Position numbers and translations under genes: made by a program. Of a stretch of 64,000 bases of DNA, positions 11,801-26,800 are shown piece by piece. Under the pieces are notes generated by a model that saw only the letters and a program-made list of their open reading frames with translations, was not told the DNA's origin and did not search any database. The stretch spans positions 12,243,001-12,307,000 of the forward strand of contig NC_091942.1 of assembly GCF_041260155.1 (NCBI RefSeq). The letters run 5' to 3'. Position 1 is the first letter of the stretch. Each line of letters begins with the position of its first letter. The stretch is from Ptychodera flava. Its lineage: Eukaryota; Hemichordata; Enteropneusta; Ptychoderidae.

Positions 11801-14800
11801 TGATTGTTCATGATTCCCCTGACAATATTTTGGCACCGTAGTTTAATACACATTCAATCACTCTACAGAAGTTACACATCTTTCAGAGAGCCAAACTCCT
11901 AGCTAGTAGCTAGTAATGTTCAATGGTGGTGTCCACAGAACGGCAGAGTTGCAGTGTTCTCCCTGAATAAGGTAACAGGGGCGTGGCGCCCTCTTGTAAA
12001 TTCCGAGCGCCCCCTTGCCAGAAATGAAAAAGATTTATTTTTTTTTGAAAAATAAAACAATAAAATGTACAGGAAAAAAAGTTGACAGTGATTTACGAGC
12101 AAAATGCAAGCATGATCGTCGATCCTGCAGGCTGCAAACGTAATTCTCATCGATCTTGCAAATCTCGCGAGTTTGTGATGTCATCCGAGATCATGTGCAT
12201 CAATGGCAGCCATATTTGCATGGCTCAGGCCGTAACGTATCGTTATCCACGGTCCCTATGGCATTAGGTAACCAACTTAGCTGACTAAACATGCCAAGGA
12301 GCTTGAGCCGAACCAAGGACAGCAGAGTACACTGAAGTTTTTATAGGTTAGAATTTCGCTTGTGTATTCCTTCCCAAAGCAAAACGACCTATTTTTAGGC
12401 TCGGCCGGAGGATGAGAACATGTGAGTGCTATGGTGATAATTTTGACATCGATGAATAAATGTATGTCTGTCGCTATGTTTTCGTTTTCAAAAAATGTAA
12501 TCTTCATTGAAATCAGTGAACTGGAATAAAAGTTGTGGAACACTGTCTCAGATTTCTTTTCCTTTGAGTTTTTTTATACGAAAAAAATCTGAAAAAAATA
12601 CTCCCCAAGTGCCACCAAATAACACCATTTTAATCTCTGTTTTTCAAAAGCTCCAATGGCAGGAGGGGGGACACCCCCTTCCTGACCTCTCCCCGCGACC
12701 GCTTATGCGGTTGCACGTGGTGCTTCACACCACGTCTTCACCCTCTTGTAAAAAATCCTGGGGAGAACGCTGGAGTTGTCAGTATACTCTGTCAAATGGG
12801 TAAAAAATATCAAAGCTGGGTGACTGATAAATGGCATTTCGTAGGAAAACAGTTCAAGATGAGAGGAAAATCACGTTAAAAGGTAAACATGAGTCTTTAT
12901 TCATAATTTGCTTATCCATTACGCAGTATATGAATTAACGAATTTACTCAAGGCATAAGTGCTGTATGTTTGCCATGTCATATGAATGAGAAATTCAAAT
13001 AAATTTGCTATTAAAAAGGTAGAGAACAGCGACTCACTGTGATTCGTCGTATGGTTTTCTACAAATGCAGTACAACTCCTCATCTCTTTCCTGTTGTTGT
13101 GATTTACACTCGTTGCACACATACTCGCTGAGCTTGTCTGCCTCCTCGTCGGTGATGTTCACACAGGTACCGTGGTACCAGTTGTTACACAGGTCACAGC
13201 CGATGTAGAATCTGTAAAAAGACAAACTCAAGACTTAGCGCCACAAGGTTTCTTTAGAAGCTGTTGCTTAACTTATCGATCAGTGATTTGTCATGAAGAT
13301 TTTGGCAGTTTTCAGTCCATCCTTGTACTTGTGCTTTAAGCTACCTGGATGCTGAACTTGATAGCTATGTTGAGGAAATGTCAGCTCTTTCCTGGAGGTC
13401 AAAAACAATCTTTCTAACATTTGTAACTCATTTACTTGTAGTCTTGCAATAAACCACTGAAGCTATTTCGACATGAACTTGTATTCCAAGAAACCATAAA
13501 TAATCCAAATACTATACTGCTATGATTTTGTGAAATGGTCACTGAAGTTCACCATCAAGGATGAGATTTTCATAAAGCAAGGGAAATCAATGGTCATCTA
13601 TGTTAATTACAATCACTGGATGGTTTCATCAGAGAACACTCACTTAGTGGCGTCATACGGAGTCTTACAGATGCAGTACAACTTCTCTTCAGCTTTCTTC
13701 TTCTTCTGTTTCGGTGCACTGACCGTGTCCTCGGCATTGCCGGTGGTCACCGTTGTTGCCTTGGTAACAGGTGTTGGGGTGGTCTGCGCTGCAGCACTTC
13801 CTGTCTCACTCTTCTTCCGCTTTTTAGCGGCTTTCTGTTCCTGTTTCAACTCCTCCTGAAACGAACATGGGACAATATTGGTAAAAATGCAGTACGAAGA
13901 CAGCAATAGAAATCTAGCTAAAGAGCAAGGTCAAGGTCACATCCGTCAAAATTCAATCCAGTGCCTGATCCTGGCATGGTATGCTAATGTATTCACCATG
14001 TGTGTATATGTGGGGGATGCTTCATTTTGTGGGATAGGAGTTGTGTGCATACAGTTCAACTACAAAAATGTGCATCTAATGAACAAACTCCACAATGATA
14101 TTTCTATATGTGCTGGTTAATACGCACTATTGTGAGCAATGGCTTCACTCTGAACAGTGGCTGTATACTGGTTATCATTAGACAAATATGTTCAGCAAAG
14201 TCATTGTAACATGCGTCCCAAATCAACTGCACATTATTGCAGAATCTTCATGAACAATTTTTCAGCACATTCTATAGATCGTGAAACTTCCAAATTCTGA
14301 CAATCACATATGCAACTTCATCAACAACGATTGTATACACATTTCTTTTCATTTTCGCCGTTGCTGTTGTATGAGAGGAATACTTCTCCATTGACAATAA
14401 AACGCCTTTTCAGGGGTACAGGTTGGGGCTCACTCAGTGAAAGCCAACTAGAGGCATCACTGAGAAGACAAAATCACTGGGTATGAGTGATACAAACCTG
14501 GACTTGTACCATGAGATTTTTCTCCAGAACTTCCCTCTTTTTCATGATATCCTTCTTCAGTACTTCCTTGTGTTTGTACAGCAGACCGCTCAGTTTATTG
14601 GCGGCGACTCTGCTCCGCTTCTCTTCTTTGTTTTCTTGCAGCTTCTTCCTCTTCAAGCTCTGTCTCTCCTCCTTTTCCACTTTGTCCAGCAGAGATTTCA
14701 TCACCTGGTTGCAGATCACCATCCTGGAGGAAACAAGACGAAGCATTTATACATTTTACAGAAGCTACATGATGTTTTTCACAACACAGTAAAGAAAAGT

Positions 14801-17800
14801 ATTACTGTCTGTCACTCATTCTTTTCATGCCAGGGCCTTACAAGCGACATTTACCTTATATGTAGGATATTGCACCAATACTCAATGAACTCGCAGCTGA
14901 AATATTCCCAAACAAGATACATTAAGCTTGGATACATCTTCCTCTCATACCTGGAAGATCTTTCCCTACAGTCCAGAATGTAATTTTTTTTCAGGATATC
15001 AAACGAGAAATGGATTATCCTTTCATAGTTTTTTACTTGACTGTGTTGTAATACAATGTATACAATATAATATTGTAATATAATTATCAAGACATACCAC
15101 AGGGGTTAGGAAAATGTACAAAGACAGTAAAAAGGCAATTTTACTGAGATGGTTCAAAATTGTGCAATCTTCTCAAGAGATTACAAATTGCCACTTCTGC
15201 GTGTTGTCACAGGTTTACATGGAAGGTCACAGGGTCAATTGTGCAACGGATATGAGCTGCTGAAAAAGTGCTCTTCAGCCTATTGATTACATGATTATGA
15301 TACTTGTACAGAAAACACATCAGGCATCTTAAAGACTGCTATATAACAGAAATCAAGGGAGGCCCTGCTTGTGTTTGCGGTGATTTCTCATCTGCAATGG
15401 CACAACTGATCCCCTGACCTTTCTGCAATTTACGGTTTGTGTGTTTTCTTATTCCTTTCTTTCATTTGCATTTTCAATAGACAGAGAGTTCTATGAAATT
15501 TCTTCAAAACCACGCTGTGGCATTTCATGCAGATAAATTCAGCCAAGCTTTGAAAATTCTCTCAATATTTCCTATAAGAAGACACTGATGGACAATTCAC
15601 CATGTTGCTTTACTGTTAAAAGATCTTTGCTCACAGCGTACCTGTGCTGTTCAGCTTTCTCTTCTGGGGTCATTGACTTTTGCTTGATTCTCATGGTTTC
15701 AATGGCTGCTGCCTGTTTGATCTGGGCCTGCTTCTGCAGGATCTGTTGCTGGAACTGCGACTGAAGCTGCTTGTCTTTACCCTGGATGCTCTGTAACTGC
15801 TGCAGTTGCTGCTGCAACTGCTGCTGTTTGATCTGCTGTTCTTGCTGCTGCTGCTGTTGTTGTTGCTGCTGTTGCTGTTGTTGTTGTTGTTGCTGCTGGA
15901 GTTGCTGCTGTTGCAGGGCTAGCAGTTTTTGCTGCAGTGCCTGGGCTTGCGTTGTTGATACTGTAACCGTAGTTGGCTGCGTCAGTTGAGTTGTGGGCTG
16001 AGGAACTGCGGCTACTGAAAATTCACAGCGATTAAACACAGATTTGTTGTTACTGATTCAAATGAATAATATACATCACTTTACAGTCTCAGAATTAAGT
16101 AAATATGGTGGGATTCATAACTGATAATATACTCCCTACTTCGAAGAAACAGCTCATAATACATATGACTGGAAAGACTGTATCAATTACTGACTATCTG
16201 AGAAATAGTTTGGAATTTGTCATTGCAATACATAAAAATTTGCTCAACAATATGTCTGGTAACCCTCTGTATTTAACATGGGTTAAATTTTCCTGCTACA
16301 ATACACAAGCTGTAAAGTTTTTTTTTTATATTTGAACTGTACTTTATTGAACTGCCTCACTGAACCACAGATCGATTAGTCAGTCAATTAGGAACAGTCG
16401 ACAAGAATACTCATTTATGTGGAGAAATACTGAAGTGAAAAAAATCATGTGAATCAATGTTACACGAAATATGGTTTGCTGACATGAAAGACTGAGTATC
16501 CATGACGACAAGAACCAATACAACTTACCCAGAGTGGTAGCGGGAGTAGTAGCAGTGACAGACCCAGCGGCAGCAACAGGGGTTTGCAGTATCAACCGCT
16601 GCACTGTCGTTGTACCGCCCACAGTTGCAGAAGCGGGCGATGCGGCTCTTATCACGTGTGTCTGACCTCTGACTTGTATTTGGCTAGGGGCAATCAGCCG
16701 CTGACCCTGAACTTGACCTTGTGCAGCCTGGCCTTGACCCCGGATGAGATGCGCCTGCCCTGTTGTCGTCTGTATGATTTGGCCGGGTTGGAGTACTTGT
16801 ATTTGTCCACTGGGCGTGCGGATGGCTACTGGCTGCCGGAGCACGAAAGTTCCGGTCGGGAGGGTCTGTCCAGTTTTGCCAGCTGCAAGTACTGTGGTCC
16901 CAGTGACAGTCGCAGTAACCGTAGATGTAGTCGGTGTTGCGCCAGCCGTCACTATGATGGACTTGGTTTGGTACGCTGGAAACTGTTTGGTTGTCACAAC
17001 AGAAATGTTTGATGACGCTGTACTCAGTTTTGGAAGAGCTGGAGTGGTGCCTGATTCCAAGGATAAAATTGTTCATTAGACCGTGTGCAACAGTGAATGT
17101 ACAAATTCATTGCAAATCTGTGACTTTATGGAATGTTTGAAAGAGAAGATTGTTTTTCCGACGTACTTGTGATTTGCTGAAACAATTATGAACTCTGTTC
17201 AAGTAGATAAATAGTGCGTGACAATGAGGCAATAAAAATTTTGTGGCTACTGTGCAACGTCTTGGAAGCTTTCAGCCAATCGGTTGGCTGAAACTCATTG
17301 TTTCCATTGAATTATTTCCAAACAGCCAATCAGCAACTCAAAAGCCCTGATTTCAGACTCCTTAAGTTGTAAATAATGACAGTCTACGAATTAGATGTAA
17401 TCTTTCTAGATGCTGCACATTGCCTGGAATATTGTGCTCTTCTGTTCACATGCCTTCAAGAAATAGGGTAGCTTAGTTGGGAACTTTTTCATTTCTTCTA
17501 TTTATTATGATGTGTGTGACCCATCAATAAATAGCAAAATTTGGCAAAATCATGTTTGACTTTTGAAAATAAAAAAAAAGTTGCGGGTTGTAAATACTAG
17601 TAGTTTAGATCTGATTACCAAACACATATCTTTTTTCTTTTGGCCTGAGTCACTATCAACAGGTATATGTAACTGTACTCATTACAGCTGATAACTGTAC
17701 CTTTTAAATGGCATTTTTCACCACATCTACTTTTACAATATCAATAAAAATTTCTCGTTCTACTCCCCAAAGCATGCTGAGATACACAGTATTCAGATTG

Positions 17801-20800
17801 TCAACTCAGCCTGTGCATGTGTAGGCTGCATTGCCATTGTCGATAAGTGAATTCTGGAGTGGACTAGAATTCAACATGTAAACAGTTACAGTACAATAAC
17901 GTAATGAGCCATATACATGCTGTGTTGACTAGTTGTTTCAACATGCTTTGAGGGATAGAACAAGAACTTGCAATTGATATACAAAACAAAAAATAGTGTA
18001 AAAACATAAAGTTACAGCCACTTGCCCTTCCGTAACATACTTTTCATAAATGAGTGCCAATATATTGTGCTTGTTGCAAAACTTTTCAGACACAATCAAC
18101 GAAACCAAGCACACATAAAACTCACCGGTCAAAGACATCGTGACAACTTTGGCTTGCACTTGTGGGTGTACAATCTTTGTCTTTGCCGGTATAGTTCGAA
18201 TTGTGGCTGTTGCAGTCCCACTGGTAGCCGTGGTGATAGCAGTGCTTGGTAGCGCTGACGTTGCCAAGGTAACCCCAATGGTAGTCACGGTCATGGTCGG
18301 TGTTGTGGTCACCTTGGTGGTGGTCAGGGTGTACTTAGCCTGGGTGAGAACGGTTGTGTACACCGGAGTGCTGGACGACACTGAAGTTGACACACTTGTA
18401 CCGGTGCCCTTGGGTTGGTCTTGCTGTTGTAAACGCTTCTGTTTATCAAGACAAACGTGACGGGGGATTTATTGATAGCTTTTTCTGCATTAAATTCAAA
18501 AGCTTATGAAGGTGCACAAACTTACAGTGACTTCTAAAATTTTGTACTCGAACTTAATACAATGCACTCAGGGGCGCCAACAAAGCAAATTTCAATGAGG
18601 CATTTTTCAGTTCAATGTGGATATGGCGCAGGGCGTGCTGCCTTTCCAATCACTGTAAGATACTTATTCAGTTTTTTAACATTTAGTCTCAAATTTCAGT
18701 ATTATCATTATGACAGTGATGTATGGCGGCAAGTTTTAAGACAGCTGATAAATCATCTTTGAAGGACTTCATCAGCTTATCCAATCAGCATATGTTGATC
18801 GTATGTTTTTGTCATTAAAATTTTGATTCATTATATCTATTCGGTAGAAATGGATTCTTTTTTCACTGAATGAATGGATTTTACTTCTTTACGATCATCA
18901 ATCACTCAAAAAAGATTTACCTGTTGCATTGCTTGTCTTTGAAGTTTGAGCTGCATCTCAAACTGATCTTTGACTTCTTGCACTTTCTTATCAGCTTCTT
19001 GTTTGGCAATCTTCTCCTTGGCCACCTGCTGTTGCTTCTCCATTCTGAAATGGAACCAAACATGTTCATTGTTAGACCAGAAGACATTACTTTTACATTC
19101 CTTGACGTAGGGTATAATTTCATGATAAACTGACATACAGTAGATTACAATGTGATTACTCACTTTTCCCAAAACTGTCTGATTTCCCAGAGTTCCAAGT
19201 CCTCTTCTGGTGTCCAGGTTTCAATCACTTGAGGTCCTTTAGGTTTTCTCTCAACAAGGTTTTTGGGTGTTCTTGAGCTTGATCGCAAGCCCTTGCGCTG
19301 TGGTTTGTATTCTTCTGTATAGATTAGAGAGAGAGATGTGTTTAAATTTCATGATACAGGCCTAATAATGAACAGGGTTTACACATTTACATTGCCTGTA
19401 CAATAGTAGATGACAATTCGTATGTAAGAGAACAGTTAAAACTTCCCTTAGGAGTACACGCCTTGAAAGCTCAAACTTTCCCAAAGGAAATTTTCGACCA
19501 TTCTCTTTCAAAGTCAAAAATTAAAATCAGGGGTCATTGTGCAAATTTGGTACCAGAGAAACAAATAACCTTTAATTTATCAATATTTGATATTCAAAAT
19601 GGCAATTTCAATTTCTGCCAAAATAAGCTGGTGAAAATGTTACTTATTCCATGAGCTTCTTAATGAGTCCTCACAAGTGGTAGACTAAAAAAGTATTGTA
19701 TAAGTTTGAGAGACAAGATATCTGTCCTCAAGCTGCATTCTACACCTTAATGCCTTTCATCCTTAATGCCTTTAATCCTGTCAGTCCCACATATGTTTGT
19801 AGAAGTCAAACAAAATTTGGAGATGACAGAGTAACTCTCAACTTTACGAGTTTCTGTTATTTCAATATTTTCTAAAATGCTGCTGGCTTCATCATACACA
19901 AACAATTTACATGTAAAAGCTTACCATCTTTGCTTGGTCCGCCAACTGGACAAATGATTTTCCTCACCATGTACTCTGATCGGAGGTGATCGGGAGGTAC
20001 GTCTCTTTTCTTGATTATCTCTGTGGTGGTGATTTCTTCATCCGTGGTGACGGTGGTGGTTCCGCCGAATGCTGGTTTGATGGCCATGTCGTCCCAGCGA
20101 AGACTGGCCCATAAGATGCGTAATAATAACCCTGCTGCTGACAGCGAACGTAACGTCTGAACCCTGTATCTCCAGGCAGTTTGGAATCTTGGCCTTGGCG
20201 CTGGATAGTGCCAATTCATGCCCGTGGTTTTCGCGTTGTAGTTGAAGGTTGGCACCTCAAAGCGACCTCCTTTCCGGCAGATTTTCCTCAACTCTTCAGG
20301 ACGCAAGATAAAGATACTCTTGAGCTTACCCTTGGTTGCATATTTGCAGCATGTAGGCAGTGGTTTGGCAAGTTTCTTGGTAGCCTTACGGGAGCGAGAA
20401 AACTTGGCTAAGTAAGTTGTCTTTTTTGTGGACAGTTCCTTCGGTGCCTCCACGGGCACCATTGTTGTACTTATGGACTTCATCAGAGAGCTAAGCGTGT
20501 TGGTAGTCACACCACTAACAGCAGCAGTGTTCGTACACGTTGTTGTCACCTTGCTTGGCGTCATAGTTGTTATGCTCGTTGCGATGACTAATTTGGTTGC
20601 TGCAGTGCCCTGACCACTGATAACCACAGGTGAGGTCAACACCTTATTTGGAGAGGTCAACACCTTATTTGGAGTTGACGTTATAGTAGATGATGCCACT
20701 GAGGGAACTGTTCTCATGACTGTTTTGGTGGTTGTAAAGGTGAGTGCATTGGTAAATGGAGTGGAGCCTACAGCAGCGCATGCAGGGGAGGTAACGATAG

Positions 20801-23800
20801 CTTTGTTACCGAGGCCTACGTTAAGTCCGCTTATCACTGTAGGGCCGCTGCTCGTAACAGTGACTGATGAGGTAACCTTTGGAGAGTTCTGGGGAATCAG
20901 TATATTCAAATTGGGTTTTGGAATGGACAGTGAAGACGACTGGCTCGTCGTGGATGGAATACTCAAAGTAACTGCTGATCCAGAAGTCATGGAAGCGGAC
21001 GCTTTGGGCAGTGTGTTTGCAACCGAAGGTGGTCTGTTGTTGGATTGGACTGTCGTCGTAGCAGCAGCTGACGCTGCGTTGCTTTCGGGAACCTGAGAAG
21101 TCAAAGTCTGAGTAGGTGTTTCTGCCGGAGACGCCGACGGCTGTGATGGCATAGCAGACGATGTGACGTTATTTGAGAGGTTGCTATGACTGGTTGTAGA
21201 CGCGTCTACTGGAATGGTATTACTAGTACAACTCGGGGCAGACACACTGCATGAATTGTGAGAGTTACTCGAAGTCTTCACAGCACTAGAGTTCGTAATT
21301 GTCGACACCGAATCGTTGTGTTTGTTGTTGGCTGTCTGCCTGGGTAACTGGCCTGTCTTTTGGTCACACTGTTTGCTATTGCACAGAACTGAATAGCATC
21401 TGTAAGGTTTACTCTGCTGCCCGCACAATGGAGAATAACACCGTGTAAATGTCTTTGTTTCACCTGCAGTCTCTTTCTCTTTCTCTCCATTGACGACCAC
21501 TCCTGGCATCTCCTTCTGTCCACTTTTGTCGGCAGGTGCCGGCTTTGAGACCGCTGTTGCAGTTTCTTGTTTGATTCCGCTCACCTCAGGTGCTGTCTTC
21601 CCATCCGGGGCAGTCGTCACACCTTTCACATCCTTGCCGTCGGTTTTGGCGACATCCCCACCTTCTCTCTTCATCTTCTCAATATTTATTTGCTCCTCAA
21701 TCCTCTTCTTTTCGTCCAACGCCTTGGTGTAATTCAGATATTTCTTCTTCTTCTCTTCATACTCCTTCTGTTCCAGTGCGTGCTGTTTCACTCGTCTGTC
21801 GAGGAACCCGTCCAGACGAGGTCTCCTCCCTATCTTTCTGTACACAGTGTGCTCTGTTAGCCCTTTACTGACCATGATAACGCCATCGTCCATATCTTCC
21901 TGCCTGACAATGATTGTCTTCCCTTTATTTCCCGGTTCCGGAGTTTCCACTTTAGGTTCTTTCTTTTCCTTTTTGATGTCCGGAGGCTCACTTTTTTCAT
22001 TTTCCTCTCCCTCTGCGGGCACTTTGTCCGGAACATCCTCTTTCTCCTCATCTAATTTCACTTTCTTTTTCACTGGCTCATCAGAAGATTCTTTTTCGCA
22101 CTTGCCATCGCTTTCAATAGGCTCTTCCTTTTTCACGATCTTATCCTTGCTATCTTCCGACACCTTGCTACTGATATTTCCAAACATTTCAAACACTGTG
22201 GAGAGACCGGGAAAAAAAATTGTCATGTAATATTATTTGGAATATTTGTACAATTTATCTATGTCTCATGGAAAAGTAACAATGTTATCGATTAGTCAAA
22301 CCTAGAAGTCAAACAATTCTGATTTTCCAAAACTTACCATTTTGATACTTTGGTTGATTTGCTTTCGCTATGCTTCTGTCCAGTGCTATCTTAGCAGGGC
22401 TTGGTGCTGGTAGCTGTCTTTTCCTACGAACTGAACTCAACCATCTCCAACCATCACCGCTCAAATACCGATATTCTTCACCCTTCTGTTTCCATACCTA
22501 AACGTTGACACAAGCAGGGAAAGCATGTTTTTTTTTTATTGAAGACTGTTGACTATTTGATCAAAACAGGGAAAGATGCTGATCCATACACACATTCCCT
22601 GAACAATATCAGTATTTGCTGACAATAAGGTGAACATTTTGCATGTAACATTTGAACCTTAACAAAATATACTGGTCATTATTACACATTAGAGTGTGCC
22701 CTATCAGCCAATATAATGCGCCAGCTCGCAAACATGTCGCGAATGACACAAGCATATTTTTTGGCTTACATGTTAAGACATAGGGTAGACATAGACAATT
22801 TCAACAATTCCTCAAATTGACAGAAAAATTTCCAGAAATAAATCTTTGATAAAGGGCACACTGACCAATGTGTGTAATTAGTCATGTTTTTTAAAATGTT
22901 GCAAAATCATTTTCTGAATTAAGGGTTCTTAAACTTTTATGCTTTACATACTAGTCAACTGATAATGGACATTGTTAATGCTTAGGCCTGCTCATAAGCC
23001 TACAGTGATGTGGTTAACATCAATTGCGAGAGCAATCACACAAATTCAGCCTATCAAAAGACATCACCTGTCTTGCACATGGGCTTGAAAAAGAGAATGG
23101 TTACCCTAAACAATTGTATTGCAAGTAATTTTTTTGCAATGATGGGGAGATAAGGCAGGTAGGTTGAAGACTGTTGATGCCTTGCACTTTATTTGAGGTG
23201 ATTTGAATTGTGCTTAGGATAATGTATGTGCACAGAGAAGATTCAGGTGTGCCCTCTACAACATTTTGATGTGCTACTGATTCAACAGTGTTGTCTGTTA
23301 CTTATATGTAAAACAATGCAACATATTATCAATACATGTATTTGTGTGGGGCTCTCTCAAGGATATCTCAAAAAATTCCTATGTTGTCAAAAAAGTGTAC
23401 CAAAATCTGGTGGGTTTGGTGACTACCTACCTGATGTCTCAGTGGGAAAGTGTATCTAACCCAGTGACTTCTATCAATTTCAGTGTCATCATCTCGACCC
23501 TTCTTCTCCGCTTTCTTCTTCTCTTCTCGATCCATGACTGTCAACCGCTGCATCCTGGTGTGCCCAAGGTTTTCGTTCCACACGTGGTTGAAAATGACCG
23601 GCTTGAGAGCCGATTCCAGAATGGCTAAGGCCAGGGCAAACTCCCTCGGAGTGCTGCACATGTGTACCGCTTTGACCCAGTTGTTGCGATGCACGACCCA
23701 GTTGGAGTGGAGGAACGGAGCGGCTATGTTACTCTCCAGCTGTGTGATGCTGAGTCGAAGCGTTGAGATCGTCAACACTCTGGACCCATATACGGTTCCG

Positions 23801-26800
23801 CTCCACTTGAACTCACTAAGCTGGGTCAGACTGAACTTGTGCGACAGGTGTCGGCGCTTGTCTCGGTCTTCGTTATGCTGCGGTTTGTTTAGACCCAGCG
23901 TATTCGTCGTGTAGAAATTCTTATAAAGTTTGTAATTGCCTTCCATTCCTAGCTTGAAGACTTGTTGATTCTTTGCAAACAGTTCGGCATTTTTTGCATT
24001 GATAGTCAGTGTGCCATCGGCGTTCTTGGTTGTGTTGACCCTGGTGATTTCCCCCTGGGCATTGATCACGAGGATGGTATCGTTGTTACCTGACGTTGTC
24101 GTCACAGTCTTTCCACTTGCCATTGTAATTGCTGCTGTAGTTTTTGTTGATTTGGATGACGTGTACGTGATGAACGATGTCGTCTTCGGTGGAGGTGGCT
24201 TGTAATTTGGGTTTCGAGACCTCGTCATTATACCAGTGGTCGGCGGCGAACTTTTCGTCTTGTCGTCTGTTTTATTACTTTGCTCTTCATTCTTGGCATC
24301 TCCACTTTCATCAACTTTCTTGTCCTGATCCTTACTGTCAGTGTTTACGCTGGTTTTCGATTCAGCGGAGGAAGACACAGTGATTGCACTGTCCCCGGAT
24401 GCAGCAGTGGTAGTGGTCTTTGTATTGACACCGGCAGATATCGCGTACGTCAGTTTGGTGCCATCTTTGTTCAGAAACACCACAGTCTTTGTTGTCGCTG
24501 TGTTCTTCACTGACGCATCCCCATCAGATTTCTTCGTTTCGCCGGCATCCTCTGCGTCTTGCATATCCAGGATCCGTTTGGTAACACCAGGTTTAAGTGA
24601 CTGGACACTCACGACCTTTGTATCTGTTTCGCTTTCACCATTGCCGGCTTCCTTGTTGGGCTTTTCCTCAACTTTTTCTTCATCAGTAGTCTCATCTTTC
24701 TTGCTGGAAGTATCCACAGAACTCTTTGTCGCTTCCTGATCCACAGAGGTTTTGTCTTCTGATGACTCTTTGCCCATCTCTGTATTATCAGTGTCGGCTG
24801 TCTTGGATGATTGTTCGCTAGCTTCCAAAAATGCTGCCTTCTCCTTGGCTTCAGCTTCTTCTTTCCGTCGTTTCTCTTCTTCCTCTTTCTTCCTGGCCTC
24901 CTCTGCTTTTTTCCGCTCTTCTCTCTCAGTCCTCTCTTTCTGTATTTTTTCTACAGGAACCAAAAAAAAAGTTGTTACAATATCTTTACTACAATTTTTG
25001 CAAAGTGCTATGTTATTTTGTACAATGATATTGCCTGTTTTGCAGAACAATTGACGAGTTATAGGGATTTGCATTCAGAAAAGTCAATCAGTGTGAGTGC
25101 AAAAATACCAAATTTCCAATCCACTAGAAACTTTCAGAGTATAGAATGACAATGCTTTATTATCTATGTAACACACTGCACTGTACTGCATTAAACTTAG
25201 CATTATTATCATGCATATTCTAGGAATGCACCAATGCCTAAGGGTGCTATTACAAAATATTTATTTTTTATTTATCAAAACTATTTATAGTTTGAACCTT
25301 CACAACTTTGCAAGTATCACCAAAGCTGTGATTGTCACTACGGGAGACAGTGAGACACACACAAAATTGTTTTTACTCAGACAAGTTTGTTACTTGGTAC
25401 AAAGTGAAAACTCAAAGAGACACAATGCTAGTACTGGCACATGTTGAACATCCATTTTAATACACCTAAAGATATTTTCGTTTCCTGGCGTATTCAGAGA
25501 CTATCATGCAATAAAATATATTTTTCTTGATGGCGGAAATTTAGTTCAAAGAAATAAATCAGATCACAACAGATCCACAACTGTCAACAAAATAAAATCC
25601 TGTTTGTGGTTGTTCTGTAGATACAGGACGAACAGTCTGTAAATGTGAATGAACAGAACTTGATAATTTTTTAACTGAGCAACTGTGAGAGGCAATATTT
25701 ATCTAATGATTACAGTTCAGGCAAGACTTGAGTTCACAATGCATGTGCTTTACATTATTCAATAGAAGGAATGTGCACGGTACTGAAGTACACTACTTAC
25801 ACCAAACACACTAATAGAAACATTGATTTTTGAAAGTAGTATATTGACTATCAATGAAAGTGTCTGTACAAATAGCAGGGTTGTCAAATTTTGAACCATG
25901 GGGAGCCCTCCTGTGTGTAGTGATGGACTGACTAATCATGGATTGTCAAAGTATTCTCCTCACCATTTGCAGCATCTAGAGCAGACCTGACATTTCCTCG
26001 TGCTTGATTGGTTAAATGCTCAGTTTTGTTCATGTGCTCAACTATCTCCGGCATCTGGTCGGTCAGGGCTCTACACAGGTCAGCCTCCCAATCTTTGGCA
26101 TCCAAACTCTTCATTAGTTCTTCCATCTGTAGTTTGGAACTGTAATACCACACGTTGTCTTCTCCCTCGCTGTAGTAGGAAGAAAGGAAAACGAAATGAA
26201 ATCAGACTTCTTGACATTCTTACAAAGGCATATTGAAGGTGCCTGGGAATGATGTATGCGCAGGCGTCTGACGGAGCAGTCAGATCAATTTGACTCCAGA
26301 TCAATTTATGATAAATTTTACAAAGAACACAGAGAATGGTCCAATTCTGCTGTTAAATGTATACATACACGTTACATTGTATTTTAAGTACATAATTTCA
26401 ACCTTTGTGACAAAATTCATCTGTACAAATGACTTTGACTTATACAAAATGTGATCAGCTATTGCAAAATGTGACTTTCTAACAGGAGCCACTTCCATTT
26501 GACAAAGCAATTTAACCAGTATCCTGCAAAATTCATATGTCACTATCAGATCAAATTACTTCAAACCAGTGAGGTATAACATGTTCCATACATTACATTT
26601 TAACGACAAATTTTACATCTGAAGGCTCCTGAAAACAGAGACACTATACGTGATTTTTACTGACTAAACCTGCTATAACATATCATGCAAAGCAGGTAAA
26701 AATACTTAGGTTTTTCGTTTAATACCACTTTTCACTGACTCATCTAATGTGAAAATAACACTGCCTGACAGAACAAGGGGTATGCTCTCTCAGAGGTAAA

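Larger units (their letters stand above)
10962..22337. other. BPTF introns 4-14: remaining non-coding content
   Basis: Apart from the repeats listed separately, introns of more than 300 bases lie at 11528-13037, 13856-14497, 14724-15641, 16015-16528, 17051-18125, 18439-18920 and 19315-19924. They are A+T-rich and show no RNA gene or foreign coding sequence that I recognise. Confidence 0.5.

Noticed and set aside
12160-12260. Extra 85-base segment in hAT-like copy 1 as an independent insertion
   Set aside because: No inverted ends or target duplication could be seen around it; equally explained as a deletion in copy 2.
15771-15989. Plus-strand Cys-rich frame
   Set aside because: Antisense shadow of the BPTF poly-Gln codons.
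20716-22230. Plus-strand frames of 126 and 127 codons over BPTF exon 5
   Set aside because: Antisense shadows of the low-complexity Ser/Thr- and Lys/Glu-rich coding region.
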